Notes: generated from the letters alone by a model not told the origin. A DNA stretch of 64,000 nt from Pseudomonas sp. MYb60 (GCF_002979555.1 NZ_PCOZ01000005.1:1-64000), one strand, 5' to 3'; numbered from the stretch's first letter, positions 41,302 through 50,637 are shown. Translations and numbers: made by a program.

Positions 41302-42127
41302 GACTCAACTCCTCCAGTGCCGCGTTGATTTCGTCACCCTTGGGCACGCGGTGGTGCCATTCGGGACGGGCTTCGATAAACGACACGCCCTTGCCTTTGA
41401 TGGTGTGGGCGATCAGCACCTGGGGCGCGCCCGTTTGGGTCTGCATGGTTTCCAGGCTCTGGATCAACTGGCCCACGTCGTTGCCGTCGCACTCGCTGAC
41501 GGTGAAGCCGAAGGCCGCCCATTTCACGTCCAGGGGGTCCAGCGGCATGATCTCGGCCGTCAGGCCGGCCAGCTGCAGCTTGTTCTTGTCGACGATCACG
41601 AACAGGTTATCCAGACCGTACTTGGCCGCGGCCATCGCCGCTTCCCAGTTGGAGCCCTCGGCCAGCTCGCCGTCGCCGGTCAGCACATAGATGCGCTTCT
41701 TGCTGCCGGACAGCTTCGCCGCCAAGGCCAGCCCCACCGCCACTGGCAAACCATGGCCAAGGGCGCCGGTGTTGAGTTCGATGCCGGGCGTTTTCTGGCG
41801 CACCGGATGACCGGGCAAGTGGGAGTTGAAATGCTGGTAAGTGGGCAACCAGTCGACCGGAATGTAGCCCGCCTGCGCCAGGCAGCAGTACAAACCGCCG
41901 ACACCGTGGCCCTTGCTCTGAATGTAGATGTCGCGCTCAGGGTCCTGGGTGCGTTCAGGCCCGGTATTGAGGATGCGGAAATACAGGGTGGCGAGGATGT
42001 CGGTTTCGGACAGGTCCGCCCCAGTGTGACCGCCAGCCGGCGAGTCGGCATTCAGGCGGATCACATGGCGCCGGATCAGGCGGGCCTGTTCTTTGATCTG
42101 GTGGGCGTCGTACTGGAAGGCATTCAT
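41291..42127 (-). CDS. Transketolase, N-terminal (thiamine-diphosphate) subunit
   Basis: 278 residues. The pyrophosphate domain with the thiamine-diphosphate motif GDGELAEGSNWEAAMAAAKYGLDNLFVIVDKNKLQ (GDG...N), plus SKGHGVGGLYCCLAQAGY and PGIELNTGALGHGLPVAVGLALAAKLSG with the substrate-binding His residues. AGGAG precedes the ATG at proper spacing. First gene of the minus-strand arm; the promoter must lie in the 350-bp divergent gap to the ABC importer. Confidence 0.93.
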   Translation of the reverse strand: MNAFQYDAHQIKEQARLIRRHVIRLNADSPAGGHTGADLSETDILATLYFRILNTGPERTQDPERDIYIQSKGHGVGGLYCCLAQAGYIPVDWLPTYQHFNSHLPGHPVRQKTPGIELNTGALGHGLPVAVGLALAAKLSGSKKRIYVLTGDGELAEGSNWEAAMAAAKYGLDNLFVIVDKNKLQLAGLTAEIMPLDPLDVKWAAFGFTVSECDGNDVGQLIQSLETMQTQTGAPQVLIAHTIKGKGVSFIEARPEWHHRVPKGDEINAALEELSHGE

Positions 42128-42180
42128 GCAGCGGCTCCTATGAGGCTGACCACGCGGGGGTGAAAGTGCCAAAAGCTGTT

Positions 42181-42196
42181 TTGAATATTTATTCAG
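42181..42196. promoter_or_regulatory. Candidate operator copy 1 for the sugar-cluster regulator
   Basis: TTGAATATTTATTCAG contains the palindrome TGAATA-TT-TATTCA and lies about 55-70 bp upstream of the transketolase N-subunit ATG. Its first 12 bases (TTGAATATTTAT) recur as an exact inverted copy near the importer genes. Confidence 0.5.
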
Positions 42197-42374
42197 CAGT
42201 GACAATATATTTCTATTTAGACGCCGAACGCTCAGCAGGTCAAGTGAGCGAACGGCAGAAAAATCAAAAATATCCCTCGGACAAACGGCGAGAATCCCAA
42301 GCGCCCTTATCTATCCCGTGGCTTTGCGTGGTATGAAAGCAGCGGTTTAGAGGCCTACCTAAAAAATTAAGCAC

Positions 42375-42403
42375 TTGACATTGCCACGGTGGCACTGGAA
42401 TCT
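42375..42403 (+). promoter_or_regulatory. Candidate promoter with palindromic spacer, importer operon
   Basis: TTGACA at 42375-42380, 17 bp spacer, then GAATCT as a weak -10 box. The spacer contains a perfect 13-bp palindrome TGCCAC-G-GTGGCA (42382-42394), a likely binding site for a repressor or activator. Promoter function inferred. Confidence 0.45.
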
Positions 42404-42423
42404 GAATTAACAGTCAGGCACGC

Positions 42424-42435
42424 ATAAATATTCAA
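42424..42435. promoter_or_regulatory. Candidate operator copy 2 for the sugar-cluster regulator
   Basis: ATAAATATTCAA is the exact reverse complement of the first 12 bases of the operator copy upstream of the transketolase genes. It sits 44 bp before the permease start. The pair would allow one regulator, most simply the SorC-family protein of this cluster, to control both divergent arms. Confidence 0.5.
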
Positions 42436-42478
42436 GCGACCTGAAAGCACTCCAAAAAAAATAACTCAGGAGAACACT

Positions 42479-43486
42479 GTGGACGCCAAAGCTTCTGTCC
42501 ATCACCCGGCGGACATCAAACCGCCCCACCGCCCCCGGCTGGTGAAACTGCTGCCCAGCAACATTGGCGGCCCACTGATCGGCCTCGTGCTGCTGGTACT
42601 GGTCTTCTCCTTCAGTTCCGAATTCTTCTTTTCCCTGCGCAATGGCCTGAACATTCTTGATCAGGTCACGGTGCTGGGCATCCTGGCGATCGGCATGACC
42701 GCCGTGATCGTGATCGGCGGCATCGACTTGTCGGTCGGCTCGGTGCTGGCCTTCTCGATGATGATGCTCGGCTGGCTGTATCAGGACCAGGCCGTGCCAC
42801 TGGGCCTGGCGATTCCGATCTCGATCGGCACCGGCATGCTCGCCGGGCTGGTGTCCGGCGCGCTGATCACCTACGCAAAATTGCCGCCCTTCATTGCCAC
42901 GCTGACCATGATGTCGGTGGCCCGTGGCCTGGCGAACATCCTCACCGAAGGCCGGCAGATCGTCGGCTACCCGGAGTGGTTCACCAGCCTGGCGACGGTG
43001 CGGCATTTCGGTTTCCTCTCGGCCACCGTCGGGCTGTTTTTGGTGATGCTGCTGGTGGCCTGGGTGTTCCTGCGCTTCCGTGCCGGTGGCCGCAACCTCT
43101 ACGCCATGGGCGGTAGCCCGGAAGTGGCGCGCCTGTCAGGCATCAAGGTCCGCGCGATCACGCTGTGGGTCTACGCCATCAGCGGCGCCTTGGCCGGCAT
43201 CGCCGCCGTGACCCTGGCCGCCCGCCTCGACTCCTCTCAACCCAGTGCCGGCCTGAGCCTGGAGCTGGACGCCATCGCCGCCGTGGTGATTGGCGGCGCC
43301 AGCCTCAACGGTGGCGTCGGCAGCATTGGCGGCACCCTGGTGGGTGTGCTGATCATTGGCGTGTTGCGCAATGGCCTCAACCTGCTGGGCGTCTCGCCCT
43401 TTATCCAACAAGTGGTGATCGGCGTGGTCATCGCCCTCGCGGTGACCATCGACACCCTGCGTCGCCGTTCCAGTACTGCCCGTTAA
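42479..43486 (+). CDS. Ribose-type ABC sugar transporter permease (RbsC-like)
   Basis: 335 residues with eight to ten membrane segments, starting at GTG with AGGAG 6 nt upstream. Family motifs: GMTAVIVIGGIDLSVGSVLAFSMM, AKLPPFIATLTMMSVARGLANILTEG, GGRNLYAMGGSPEVARLSGI and LDAIAAVVIGGASLNGGVGSIGGTLVGVLIIGVLRNGLNLLG. It forms the membrane channel of the importer with the binding protein and ATPase downstream. Confidence 0.93.
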   Translation: MDAKASVHHPADIKPPHRPRLVKLLPSNIGGPLIGLVLLVLVFSFSSEFFFSLRNGLNILDQVTVLGILAIGMTAVIVIGGIDLSVGSVLAFSMMMLGWLYQDQAVPLGLAIPISIGTGMLAGLVSGALITYAKLPPFIATLTMMSVARGLANILTEGRQIVGYPEWFTSLATVRHFGFLSATVGLFLVMLLVAWVFLRFRAGGRNLYAMGGSPEVARLSGIKVRAITLWVYAISGALAGIAAVTLAARLDSSQPSAGLSLELDAIAAVVIGGASLNGGVGSIGGTLVGVLIIGVLRNGLNLLGVSPFIQQVVIGVVIALAVTIDTLRRRSSTAR

Positions 43487-43537
43487 ACCTGTTCGACCGT
43501 TGACACCCTCCAACAATAAAATCAGGAGTCACCCGAC

Positions 43538-44470
43538 ATGTTCAGCCCCAAGAAACTGCTGTTGGCCACCGCCCTCGCGGCTGCCACCCTCACCACGGCC
43601 GGCACCACCTGGGCCAAGGATCTGACCATCGGCCTGGCCGTGGCCAACCTGCAGGCCGACTTCTTCAACCAGATCAAGCAATCGGTGGAAGCCGAAGGCA
43701 AGGCCAAGGGGATCAAGGTGATCACCGTGGACGCCCAGGGCAACTCGTCCACCCAGGTCAGTCAGATTGAAGACCTGATCACCCGCCAGATCGACGTGCT
43801 CATCTACATCCCGGCCGGTGCCACGGCCGCCGGCGTACCGGTCAAAGCCGCCAAGGCCGCCGGTATCCCGGTGATCGCCGTGGACCGCAACGCACCTGAC
43901 GCACCCGGCGATACCTTCATCGCCAGTGACAGCGTGGCCGGCGCCAAGACCTTGGCCGAATACGTGGGCAAGGTCACCGAAGGCAAGGGCCGCATCGCGA
44001 TCCTGCAAGGCCAGCTCGGCACCACCCCGGAAAACGACCGTGCCAAGGGTTTTGAAGAGGGCCTCAAAGCCTTCCCGGACCTCAAGGTCGTCGCCCAGCA
44101 ACCCGCCGAATGGGCCCAGGACAAAGGCTTCGCCGTGGCCCAGGACCTGCTCCAGCGTGACCCGAACATCACCGTGTTCTTCGGCCGAGCCGACGCGATG
44201 GCCCTCGGCGCCGCTCAGGCGGTGAAGGTCGGCAACCTCGATCACAAGGTCGTGGTGGTCGGTTTCGACGGTGACGTCGCCGGGCTCAAGGCAGTACAAA
44301 GCGGCGTGCTCAACGCCACCATGACCCAGCAGACCCAGCAAATGGGCCGCCTGGCCGTGGCGTCGGCCATCGACCTCAAGGCCGGTAAAGCCGTACCCAA
44401 GGAACAACTGCTGCCCACCGTGCTGACCACCAAAGAAAACGTCGCGCCGTTCCTGCAACAGCACCCGTAA
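43538..44470 (+). CDS. Ribose-type periplasmic sugar-binding protein (RbsB-like)
   Basis: 310 residues, signal peptide MFSPKKLLLATALAAATLTTAGTTWA. Peripla_BP_4-type domain: LTIGLAVANLQADFFNQIKQSVEAEGKAKGI, ITRQIDVLIYIPAGATAAGVPVKAAKAAGIPVIAVDRNAP, IAILQGQLGTTPENDRAKGFEEGL and VVVVGFDGDVAGLKAVQSG. Captures the sugar or polyol for the permease. A canonical ribosome site (AGGAGT) precedes it. Confidence 0.93.
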   Translation: MFSPKKLLLATALAAATLTTAGTTWAKDLTIGLAVANLQADFFNQIKQSVEAEGKAKGIKVITVDAQGNSSTQVSQIEDLITRQIDVLIYIPAGATAAGVPVKAAKAAGIPVIAVDRNAPDAPGDTFIASDSVAGAKTLAEYVGKVTEGKGRIAILQGQLGTTPENDRAKGFEEGLKAFPDLKVVAQQPAEWAQDKGFAVAQDLLQRDPNITVFFGRADAMALGAAQAVKVGNLDHKVVVVGFDGDVAGLKAVQSGVLNATMTQQTQQMGRLAVASAIDLKAGKAVPKEQLLPTVLTTKENVAPFLQQHP

Positions 44471-44485
44471 ACCTTGGAGGTCGTC

Positions 44486-45994
44486 ATGCAAGCAGCTGCT
44501 CTGGAGACCACCGCCGATGCGGTGCTGTGCCTGCGCAATATCAGCAAGGCCTACGGGCCGGTGCAGGTACTGTCCCAGGTGAACGTGGATATTCGCCCCG
44601 GCGAAGTACTGGCCCTGCTCGGCGAGAATGGCGCGGGTAAATCCACCCTGTCGTCGATCATCGCAGGGCTGGTGCAACCGGAAGCCGGGGGCAGCATGAC
44701 CTGGCTCGGCCAGCCTTACGCACCCGGTTCACCGGGGGCGGCGCTGAGTGCGGGCATCGGCCTGATCCACCAGGAAATCCGGCTGCTGCCGCAATTGTCG
44801 ATCGCCGAGAACATCTTCGTCGGTCGCCTGCCCATGCGTCACGGGAAGGTGGACCGCGACTACATGGAGGCCCAGGCGCAAATCCAGCTGGAACGCCTGG
44901 GGCTCAAGGTGCCCGCCTCGCGCAAGGTCGAAGGCCTGAGCGTGGCGGCCCAGCAACTGGTGGAAATCGCCAAGGCCCTGACCCTCAAGGCCAGCCTGCT
45001 GATTCTCGATGAGCCCACCGCGGCATTGGGTGGCGAAGAAACCGAGCTGCTGTTCAAGCAGGTTGAACGGCTCAAGGCCGAGGGCGTGTCGTTCATCTAC
45101 ATCAGCCATCGCCTGGAAGAAATCGCGCGCATCGCCGACCGTGTGCTGGTACTGCGCGACGGTCAACAAGTGGCCTTGCACGCCACGGCCCAGGTGCCGG
45201 TGCGCGAGCTGGTGGAGCAGATGGTCGGGCGCAGCCTGGAGCGGATTTTCCCCACACTGCAGGCGCCCGGCGACCACGTGATGTTGCAGGTCAAGGACTT
45301 GAGCTGCCGCGAATTCGCCTTGCATGGCATCGATTTCAGCGTGCGCGCCGGCGAAGTGTTCGGCATCGCCGGCGTGGTCGGCGCCGGACGGACCGAACTG
45401 GTACGCACCATTGCCGGCGCGGCCCAGGACATCCAGGGGCACATGCTGCTGGACGGCGAAGTGCGCCAGTTGCGCTCGCCGTTCGAGGCGATCCAGGCCG
45501 GCGTGGTGCTGGTGCCTGAAGACCGCAAGCAGCAAGGCGTGGTGGTAGAGCATCGTATCGAAGACAACCTGGTTTACGGCAACACCGACCTGCTGAATAA
45601 AAGTGGCTGGGTGCTGCCTGCCGCCCTGCATGAGTTCGCGCGCACGGCGGTCGCTCGGCTTGGTGTGAAAGGCGCGCCGCAGTCGCGGATCTCCAGTTTG
45701 TCTGGCGGCAACCAGCAGAAAGTGATCATCGCCAAGTGGCTCGCGCGCAACCCCAAGGTGTTCATCCTCGACGAGCCCACGCGCGGCATCGACGTGGGCG
45801 CACGGGCCGCCATCTATGAAGTGATCGCCGATCTTGCCGCCAAGGGCATGGCAGTGATTGTGGTGAGTTCGGACCTGGATGAAGTGCTGGGCCTGTCGCA
45901 CCGCGTCATGGTCATGAGCCGGGGGCGGCAGATGGGGATTCTGGAGCGGGGGGATGCCACGCCGGTATCGGTGATGGAAATGGCGACCGCATAA
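44486..45994 (+). CDS. Ribose-type ABC sugar transporter ATPase (RbsA-like)
   Basis: 502 residues, two ATPase domains. First: Walker A LLGENGAGKSTL, signature-like LSVAAQQLVEI, Walker B LLILDEPTAAL. Second: RTELVRTI (degenerate Walker A region GVVGAGRTE, usual for the family), signature LSGGNQQKV, Walker B VFILDEPTRGID. GGAGG precedes the chosen ATG (MQAAALETTADAVL); a start four codons earlier is also open. Powers the importer above. Confidence 0.93.
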   Translation: MQAAALETTADAVLCLRNISKAYGPVQVLSQVNVDIRPGEVLALLGENGAGKSTLSSIIAGLVQPEAGGSMTWLGQPYAPGSPGAALSAGIGLIHQEIRLLPQLSIAENIFVGRLPMRHGKVDRDYMEAQAQIQLERLGLKVPASRKVEGLSVAAQQLVEIAKALTLKASLLILDEPTAALGGEETELLFKQVERLKAEGVSFIYISHRLEEIARIADRVLVLRDGQQVALHATAQVPVRELVEQMVGRSLERIFPTLQAPGDHVMLQVKDLSCREFALHGIDFSVRAGEVFGIAGVVGAGRTELVRTIAGAAQDIQGHMLLDGEVRQLRSPFEAIQAGVVLVPEDRKQQGVVVEHRIEDNLVYGNTDLLNKSGWVLPAALHEFARTAVARLGVKGAPQSRISSLSGGNQQKVIIAKWLARNPKVFILDEPTRGIDVGARAAIYEVIADLAAKGMAVIVVSSDLDEVLGLSHRVMVMSRGRQMGILERGDATPVSVMEMATA

Positions 45995-46012
45995 CTCAAG
46001 ACCACCGCTGTT

Positions 46013-46046
46013 CCCTGTGGGCGGGGGCTTGCCCTCTCCCACAGGG
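46013..46046. repeat. Intergenic GC-rich hairpin inside the sugar operon
   Basis: CCCTGTGGG (46013-46021) and CCCACAGGG (46038-46046) pair perfectly around a GGGGGCTTGCCC core. It lies between the ATPase gene and the first dehydrogenase gene, where it could lower expression of the second half of the operon or stabilise the 3' end of the importer message. Confidence 0.6.
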
Positions 46047-46078
46047 GTTCTACTGTGAATTCAACATTGGAGTTATCC

Positions 46079-46843
46079 ATGCAACTTTTTAGTCTTCAGG
46101 GCCAAGTCGCCTTCGTCACCGGTGCCGGCAGTGGTATTGGCCAAGCCATCGCCGTGGGCCTCGCTGAAGCGGGAGCAGACGTGGCGTGCTTCGACCTGCC
46201 CAACAGCCCCGGTATCGCCAGCACCGTCGAACGCATCCAGGCCCTCGGCCGTCGCGCCCTCGCCCTCAGCGGCACGGTCACCGAACGCGCCGCGCTGGAC
46301 GCTGCCGTCGCTCGCACCGAACACGACCTGGGTGAACTCAGCGTCGCCGTCAACTGCGCCGGCATTGCCAATGCCCAGGCCGCCGAAGACCTCGAGCTGC
46401 AGCGCTGGCAAACCACCCTGGACATCAACCTCACCGGTATTTTCCTGAGCTGCCAGGCGCAGGCCGCCGTGATGCTCCCGCGTGGCAAGGGCGCCATCGT
46501 CAATATCGCGTCCATGTCCGGCAGCATCGTCAACCGTGGCTTGCTGCAAGCCCACTACAACACGTCCAAGGCCGGGGTCATCCACCTGAGCAAGAGCCTG
46601 GCGATGGAATGGGCCGACAAGGGCCTGCGGGTCAATTGCATCAGCCCTGGCTATACCGCCACACCGATGAACTCGCGTCCGGAAGTGGCCGACCAGGTGA
46701 AGATTTTTGAACAGACCACGCCCATGGGCCGTATGGCCAGCGTGGAAGAGATGGTCGGCCCGGCGATCTTCCTGGCAAGCCAGGCCTCGTCGTTCTGCAC
46801 GGGTGTCGACCTGTTGGTCGATGGCGGTTTTGTCTGCTGGTAA
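46079..46843 (+). CDS. Short-chain dehydrogenase, polyol-dehydrogenase-like
   Basis: 254 residues. NAD-binding TGAGSGIGQAIA; an acidic residue at the end of beta2 (VACFDLPNSPGI) favours NAD over NADP. NCAGIAN; catalytic Ser in VNIASMSGSIVN; YNTSK with Tyr and Lys; C-terminal STVDGGFVCW-like ending (VDLLVDGGFVCW). The NSRPEV...PMGRMASVEEM region resembles fungal D-arabitol 2-dehydrogenases and related polyol enzymes. GGAG 6 nt before the ATG. Probably oxidises the imported polyol to a ketose, or a related step. Confidence 0.88.
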   Translation: MQLFSLQGQVAFVTGAGSGIGQAIAVGLAEAGADVACFDLPNSPGIASTVERIQALGRRALALSGTVTERAALDAAVARTEHDLGELSVAVNCAGIANAQAAEDLELQRWQTTLDINLTGIFLSCQAQAAVMLPRGKGAIVNIASMSGSIVNRGLLQAHYNTSKAGVIHLSKSLAMEWADKGLRVNCISPGYTATPMNSRPEVADQVKIFEQTTPMGRMASVEEMVGPAIFLASQASSFCTGVDLLVDGGFVCW

Positions 46844-46861
46844 GCCTTGGAGTTTCCTGTC

Positions 46862-47662
46862 ATGTCGCAACGTTTCAGCGGTAAAACCGTAGTGATCACC
46901 GGCGCCTGCCGTGGCATCGGCGCCGGCATTGCCGAGCGCTTCGCCCAGGAAGGCGCCAACCTGGTATTGGCCTCCAACGACCTGGAGCGCGTGACCTTCA
47001 CGGCTGACCAGCTCGCCCAGGAATACGGCGTCGACGCCCTGGCCCTGGGCATCGACGTCACCAACGAAGACGACATCGAAAAGCTCTACCGTGAAGGCCA
47101 TGCGCGCTTTGGCAGCATTGACGTGTCGGTGCAAAACGCCGGCATCATCACCATCGACCACTACGACAAAATGCCCCGCGCCGACTTCGACAAGGTGCTG
47201 CACGTCAACACCACCGGCGTGTGGCTGGGCTGCCGGGAAGCGGCCAAGTACATGGTCAAGCAAGGCAGCGGGCGGTTGATCAACACCTCCTCGGGCCAGG
47301 GCCGCCAAGGCTTTATCTACACGCCCCACTACGCTGCGAGCAAGATGGGCGTGATCGGCATTACCCAGAGCCTGGCACTGGAACTGGCGCGGCATAACAT
47401 CACGGTCAACGCGTTCTGCCCCGGCATCATCGAAAGCGAGATGTGGGACTACAACGACCGCGTCTGGGGCGAGATCCTCAGCACCGACGAGAAACGCTAC
47501 GGCAAGGGCGAGCTGATGGCCGAATGGGTCAAGAACATCCCCCTTCGCCGCGCCGGCAAACCCTCGGATGTGGCAGGCCTGGTGGCCTTCCTGGCCTCGG
47601 ACGATGCGGCGTACCTCACCGGGCAAGCGATCAATATCGATGGCGGCCTGATCATGTCGTAA
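46862..47662 (+). CDS. Short-chain dehydrogenase, sorbitol/butanediol-dehydrogenase-like
   Basis: 266 residues. NAD-binding TGACRGIGAGIA, DVTNEDDIEKL, NAGIITID, catalytic Ser in LINTSSGQGRQG, YAASK and CPGIIESEMWDYND, with C-terminal GQAINIDGGLIMS. This is the pattern of polyol and 2,3-butanediol dehydrogenases. GGAG precedes the ATG 19 bp after the preceding SDR gene. Two dehydrogenases side by side may act on two stereoisomers or on successive positions of one substrate. Confidence 0.88.
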   Translation: MSQRFSGKTVVITGACRGIGAGIAERFAQEGANLVLASNDLERVTFTADQLAQEYGVDALALGIDVTNEDDIEKLYREGHARFGSIDVSVQNAGIITIDHYDKMPRADFDKVLHVNTTGVWLGCREAAKYMVKQGSGRLINTSSGQGRQGFIYTPHYAASKMGVIGITQSLALELARHNITVNAFCPGIIESEMWDYNDRVWGEILSTDEKRYGKGELMAEWVKNIPLRRAGKPSDVAGLVAFLASDDAAYLTGQAINIDGGLIMS

Positions 47663-47706
47663 GGGTTTGGTATCCTCAGCGACTTGAAACAATTATTGAG
47701 GCTTTC

Positions 47707-48660
47707 ATGAGCCAGATCGAAGAACAGCGCCTGATCACCAAGATCGCGAGCCTCTATTACGAAGAAGGGCTCAAGCAGTCCGAGATTTCCACGCAGCTGG
47801 ACCTGTCCCAGTCCTTTATCAGCCGCGCCCTTCGCCGGGCGCTGCAGGACGGCGTGGTCAAGATCAGCGTGATGCGCCTGCAAGGCCTGCACCTGGAGCT
47901 GGAAAGCCAATTGCAGCGCCGCTACGGCGTGCGCCGGGTGATCGTGGTGGAAGCCACCGAGCCCGGCAACGATGAAAGCATCAAGCAGGCGATCGGTTCG
48001 GCGGCAGCCCATTACCTCGAAACCAGCCTGTCGCTGCAGGACCACATCGGCATTTCGTCGTGGAGCAGCACCATTCGCGCCATGGTCGGCCATTTGCACG
48101 CGCAGCCAGGCAAACAAGGCGCGCAAGAAGTGGTACAACTGCTGGGCGGCGTCGGCAACAAGGGCGCGTTCGAAGCCACCCTGCTCACCCAGCGCCTGGC
48201 TACACTGCTCAACTGCCCGGCGTATCTGCTGCCATCGCAAAGCATCGAGCAATCGGTGCAAAGCAAACAGCGCATCGTGCAGATGGAAGAGGTCAAGGAA
48301 GTGCTGCAACGCTTTGACAGCATCACCCTGGCGATTGTCGGTATCGGCGAACTGGAGCCATCGCAACTGCTGCGCAACAGCGGCAACTATTACACCGAGG
48401 ACATGCTGCGCCTGCTCGCCGAGCGGGGCGCGGTGGGCGATATCTGCCTGCGCTACTTCGATGCCGACGGCAAGCCGGTATTGGAAGAAGATGAAGAATT
48501 CGTGGTGTCGGTGTCGCTGCCCAAGCTGCGCGCCATCCACCGTGTGCTCGGCCTGGCCGGCGGGCTGAACAAGGTCCAGGCGATTCGTGGCGCGCTCAAG
48601 GGCGGCTACCTGGACATCCTGATCACCGACCTGGACACCGCACAGGCCTTGAACCACTAA
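47707..48660 (+). CDS. SorC/DeoR-family sugar-responsive transcriptional regulator
   Basis: 317 residues. N-terminal helix-turn-helix ([40 protein letters not shown]), then the sugar-phosphate-binding SorC domain ([67 protein letters not shown]). This family (SorC, EryD, DhaS-like) responds to phosphorylated sugars or polyols. GAGG just before the ATG. Likely local regulator; the palindromic TTGAATATTTAT sites in the divergent gap are candidate operators. Confidence 0.92.
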   Translation: MSQIEEQRLITKIASLYYEEGLKQSEISTQLDLSQSFISRALRRALQDGVVKISVMRLQGLHLELESQLQRRYGVRRVIVVEATEPGNDESIKQAIGSAAAHYLETSLSLQDHIGISSWSSTIRAMVGHLHAQPGKQGAQEVVQLLGGVGNKGAFEATLLTQRLATLLNCPAYLLPSQSIEQSVQSKQRIVQMEEVKEVLQRFDSITLAIVGIGELEPSQLLRNSGNYYTEDMLRLLAERGAVGDICLRYFDADGKPVLEEDEEFVVSVSLPKLRAIHRVLGLAGGLNKVQAIRGALKGGYLDILITDLDTAQALNH

Positions 48661-48682
48661 CCCTTTCTGGAGACTGCCGCTC

Positions 48683-49606
48683 ATGACGTCCAAGCTCGAA
48701 CAACTCAAGCAATTCACCACCGTGGTCTGCGACACCGGCGACCTCGAAGCCATCAGCCGCCTGCGCCCGGTGGACGCCACCACCAACCCGTCGCTGCTGC
48801 TCAAGGCCGCCGCCATCCCCGAATATGCCGACCTGCTGCGCAGCGCCGTGGCCCATGCCAAGGGCGATGTGGACCTGGCCTGCGATCACTTTGCGGTGTC
48901 GGTGGGGACGGGAATTCTGAAGGTGATTCCGGGGCGTATTTCCACCGAAGTCGACGCGCGCCTGTCCTTCGATGAAGAAGCACTGTGGGCCAAGGCCAAC
49001 CAGTTGATCGCCCTGTATGACCAGGCCGGCGTGAGCCGCGACCGCGTGCTGATCAAGCTGGCCTCGACCTGGGAAGGCATTCGCACTGCCGAGCGCCTGG
49101 AAAAGGCTGGCATCCAGACCAACCTCACCCTGCTGTTCTCCTTCGCCCAGGCCGTGGCCTGCGCCGACGCCGGGGTGTTCCTGATCTCGCCATTCGTGGG
49201 CCGTATCTACGACTGGTACCGCAAGAGCACCGGGCAGGACTACACCGGCGCCGAAGACCCGGGCGTGCAGTCGGTGACGCGTATCTACAATTACTACAAG
49301 GCCAATGACATCCCGACCGTGGTGATGGGCGCCAGTTTCCGCACCCTCAGCCAGATCGAACAACTGGCCGGCTGCGACCGCCTGACCATCAGCCCGGACC
49401 TGCTGCAAAAGCTCGCCGACGACAATGGCCCGCTGGAACGCAAGCTGGTACCCGGCACGGCGGGCGAAGCACGCCAGTCGTTGACCGAAGCGCAGTTCCG
49501 CTGGGCCTCCAACGAAGATGCGATGGCCACCGAGAAACTCGCCGAAGGCATTCGCCAGTTCGCCCGCGACCAGGAAAAACTGGAACAGCTGCTGGGCAAC
49601 GCATGA
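48683..49606 (+). CDS. tal: Transaldolase
   Basis: 307 residues, the size of TalB-type transaldolases (E. coli TalB 317). [13 protein letters not shown], the Schiff-base Lys in [56 protein letters not shown] and [29 protein letters not shown] are all intact. Its presence beside the split transketolase suggests the pathway feeds the non-oxidative pentose-phosphate reactions. Overlaps the next gene by 4 bp (ATGA). Confidence 0.95.
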   Translation: MTSKLEQLKQFTTVVCDTGDLEAISRLRPVDATTNPSLLLKAAAIPEYADLLRSAVAHAKGDVDLACDHFAVSVGTGILKVIPGRISTEVDARLSFDEEALWAKANQLIALYDQAGVSRDRVLIKLASTWEGIRTAERLEKAGIQTNLTLLFSFAQAVACADAGVFLISPFVGRIYDWYRKSTGQDYTGAEDPGVQSVTRIYNYYKANDIPTVVMGASFRTLSQIEQLAGCDRLTISPDLLQKLADDNGPLERKLVPGTAGEARQSLTEAQFRWASNEDAMATEKLAEGIRQFARDQEKLEQLLGNA

Positions 49607-50598
49607 CCCCGGTGGCGGCGTTGGGTCAGCCACGCACCTTGGTGTTCCTGGCCTACCCGCAGATGGGTCTGCTGGACCTGACTGGCGCCCAGACGGTGTT
49701 CTGGGCCGCCACCAAAGCCATGGCCGAGCGTGGCCTGCCCGGCTACGTGATACACACGGCGAGCCTGGCCGGTGGCTTGATGCCAACGGCCGAGGGGCTG
49801 AGCGTCGATACTACGGCGCTGGGCTCACTGGCCGACCGCGCCATCGACACCTTGATCGTGCCCGGCGCGCCCGCCATCCAACAGGCCATGGCCGCCAACA
49901 CCGCGCTGGTGGATTGGCTGCGCATCGCCTCCACCACCGCCGGGCGCACCGCCTCGGTGTGCAGCGGTACCTTCCTGCTGGCCATGGCCGGCCTGCTCGA
50001 TGGGCGCCGCGCCGCCACTCACTGGGCGATGTGCGACATGCTCAGGCAAGGGTTCCCGGCGATCGTGGTGGACATGGACGCGATCTTTATCCAGCAAGGC
50101 AATGTGTGGACCTCCGCAGGGGTGACCGCCGGTATCGACCTGGCGTTGGCGCTGGTGGAACTCGACTGCGGCCGCGACGTTGCGCTGCAAGTCGCGCGCG
50201 AGCTGGTGGTGTTCCTCAAGCGACCGGGTGGGCAAGCGCAATTCAGCCAGTTGTTGCAGGCGCAGACGGAACACAGCGCCGGCTTCGACAGCCTGCACCT
50301 GTGGATCGCCGATCACCTGCAGGAACCCGACCTGTCGGTGGATCGCCTGGCGCAGCAGGCACAGATGAGCCCGCGCAATTTCGCCCGGGTCTACAAGCAA
50401 CGCACCGGCCGCACCCCGGCCAAAGCGGTGGAACTGTTCCGCCTGGAAGCCGCACGGCGACTGCTGGAAGATTCGCAACGCAACATCGACCAGATAGCCC
50501 GCCTATGCGGTTTCGGCGATGAAGAACGCATGCGCTATACCTTCCACCGACACCTGACCATCTCGCCCAGAGAATACCGCGAGCGGTTTTCCCGCTGA
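49603..50598 (+). CDS. GlxA-family (DJ-1/PfpI-HTH) AraC-type regulator
   Basis: 331 residues. N-terminal DJ-1/PfpI-like domain ([63 protein letters not shown] with the conserved Cys) and two C-terminal AraC helix-turn-helix repeats ([69 protein letters not shown]). Translationally coupled to transaldolase, so possibly a second regulator of the sugar cluster. Effector unknown. Confidence 0.9.
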   Translation: MTPVAALGQPRTLVFLAYPQMGLLDLTGAQTVFWAATKAMAERGLPGYVIHTASLAGGLMPTAEGLSVDTTALGSLADRAIDTLIVPGAPAIQQAMAANTALVDWLRIASTTAGRTASVCSGTFLLAMAGLLDGRRAATHWAMCDMLRQGFPAIVVDMDAIFIQQGNVWTSAGVTAGIDLALALVELDCGRDVALQVARELVVFLKRPGGQAQFSQLLQAQTEHSAGFDSLHLWIADHLQEPDLSVDRLAQQAQMSPRNFARVYKQRTGRTPAKAVELFRLEAARRLLEDSQRNIDQIARLCGFGDEERMRYTFHRHLTISPREYRERFSR

Positions 50599-50618
50599 CC
50601 GGACGCGCACGAACGATA

Positions 50619-50637
50619 AAGCCCCCTCCCACACTGA
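50619..50637. repeat. Half copy of intergenic repeat
   Basis: AAAGCCCCCTCCCACACTG, one arm of the GC-rich intergenic repeat, between the GlxA-type regulator and the convergent MscS-like gene. Confidence 0.4.

Noticed and set aside
46073..47692. Minus-strand frame of 539 codons across the two dehydrogenase genes
   Set aside because: Antisense to two SDR genes with complete catalytic motifs; composition is that of a shadow frame.
38888..50598. Horizontally acquired island
   Set aside because: Base composition and codon use look like the flanking genes, and there is no tRNA, integrase or direct repeat at the borders.
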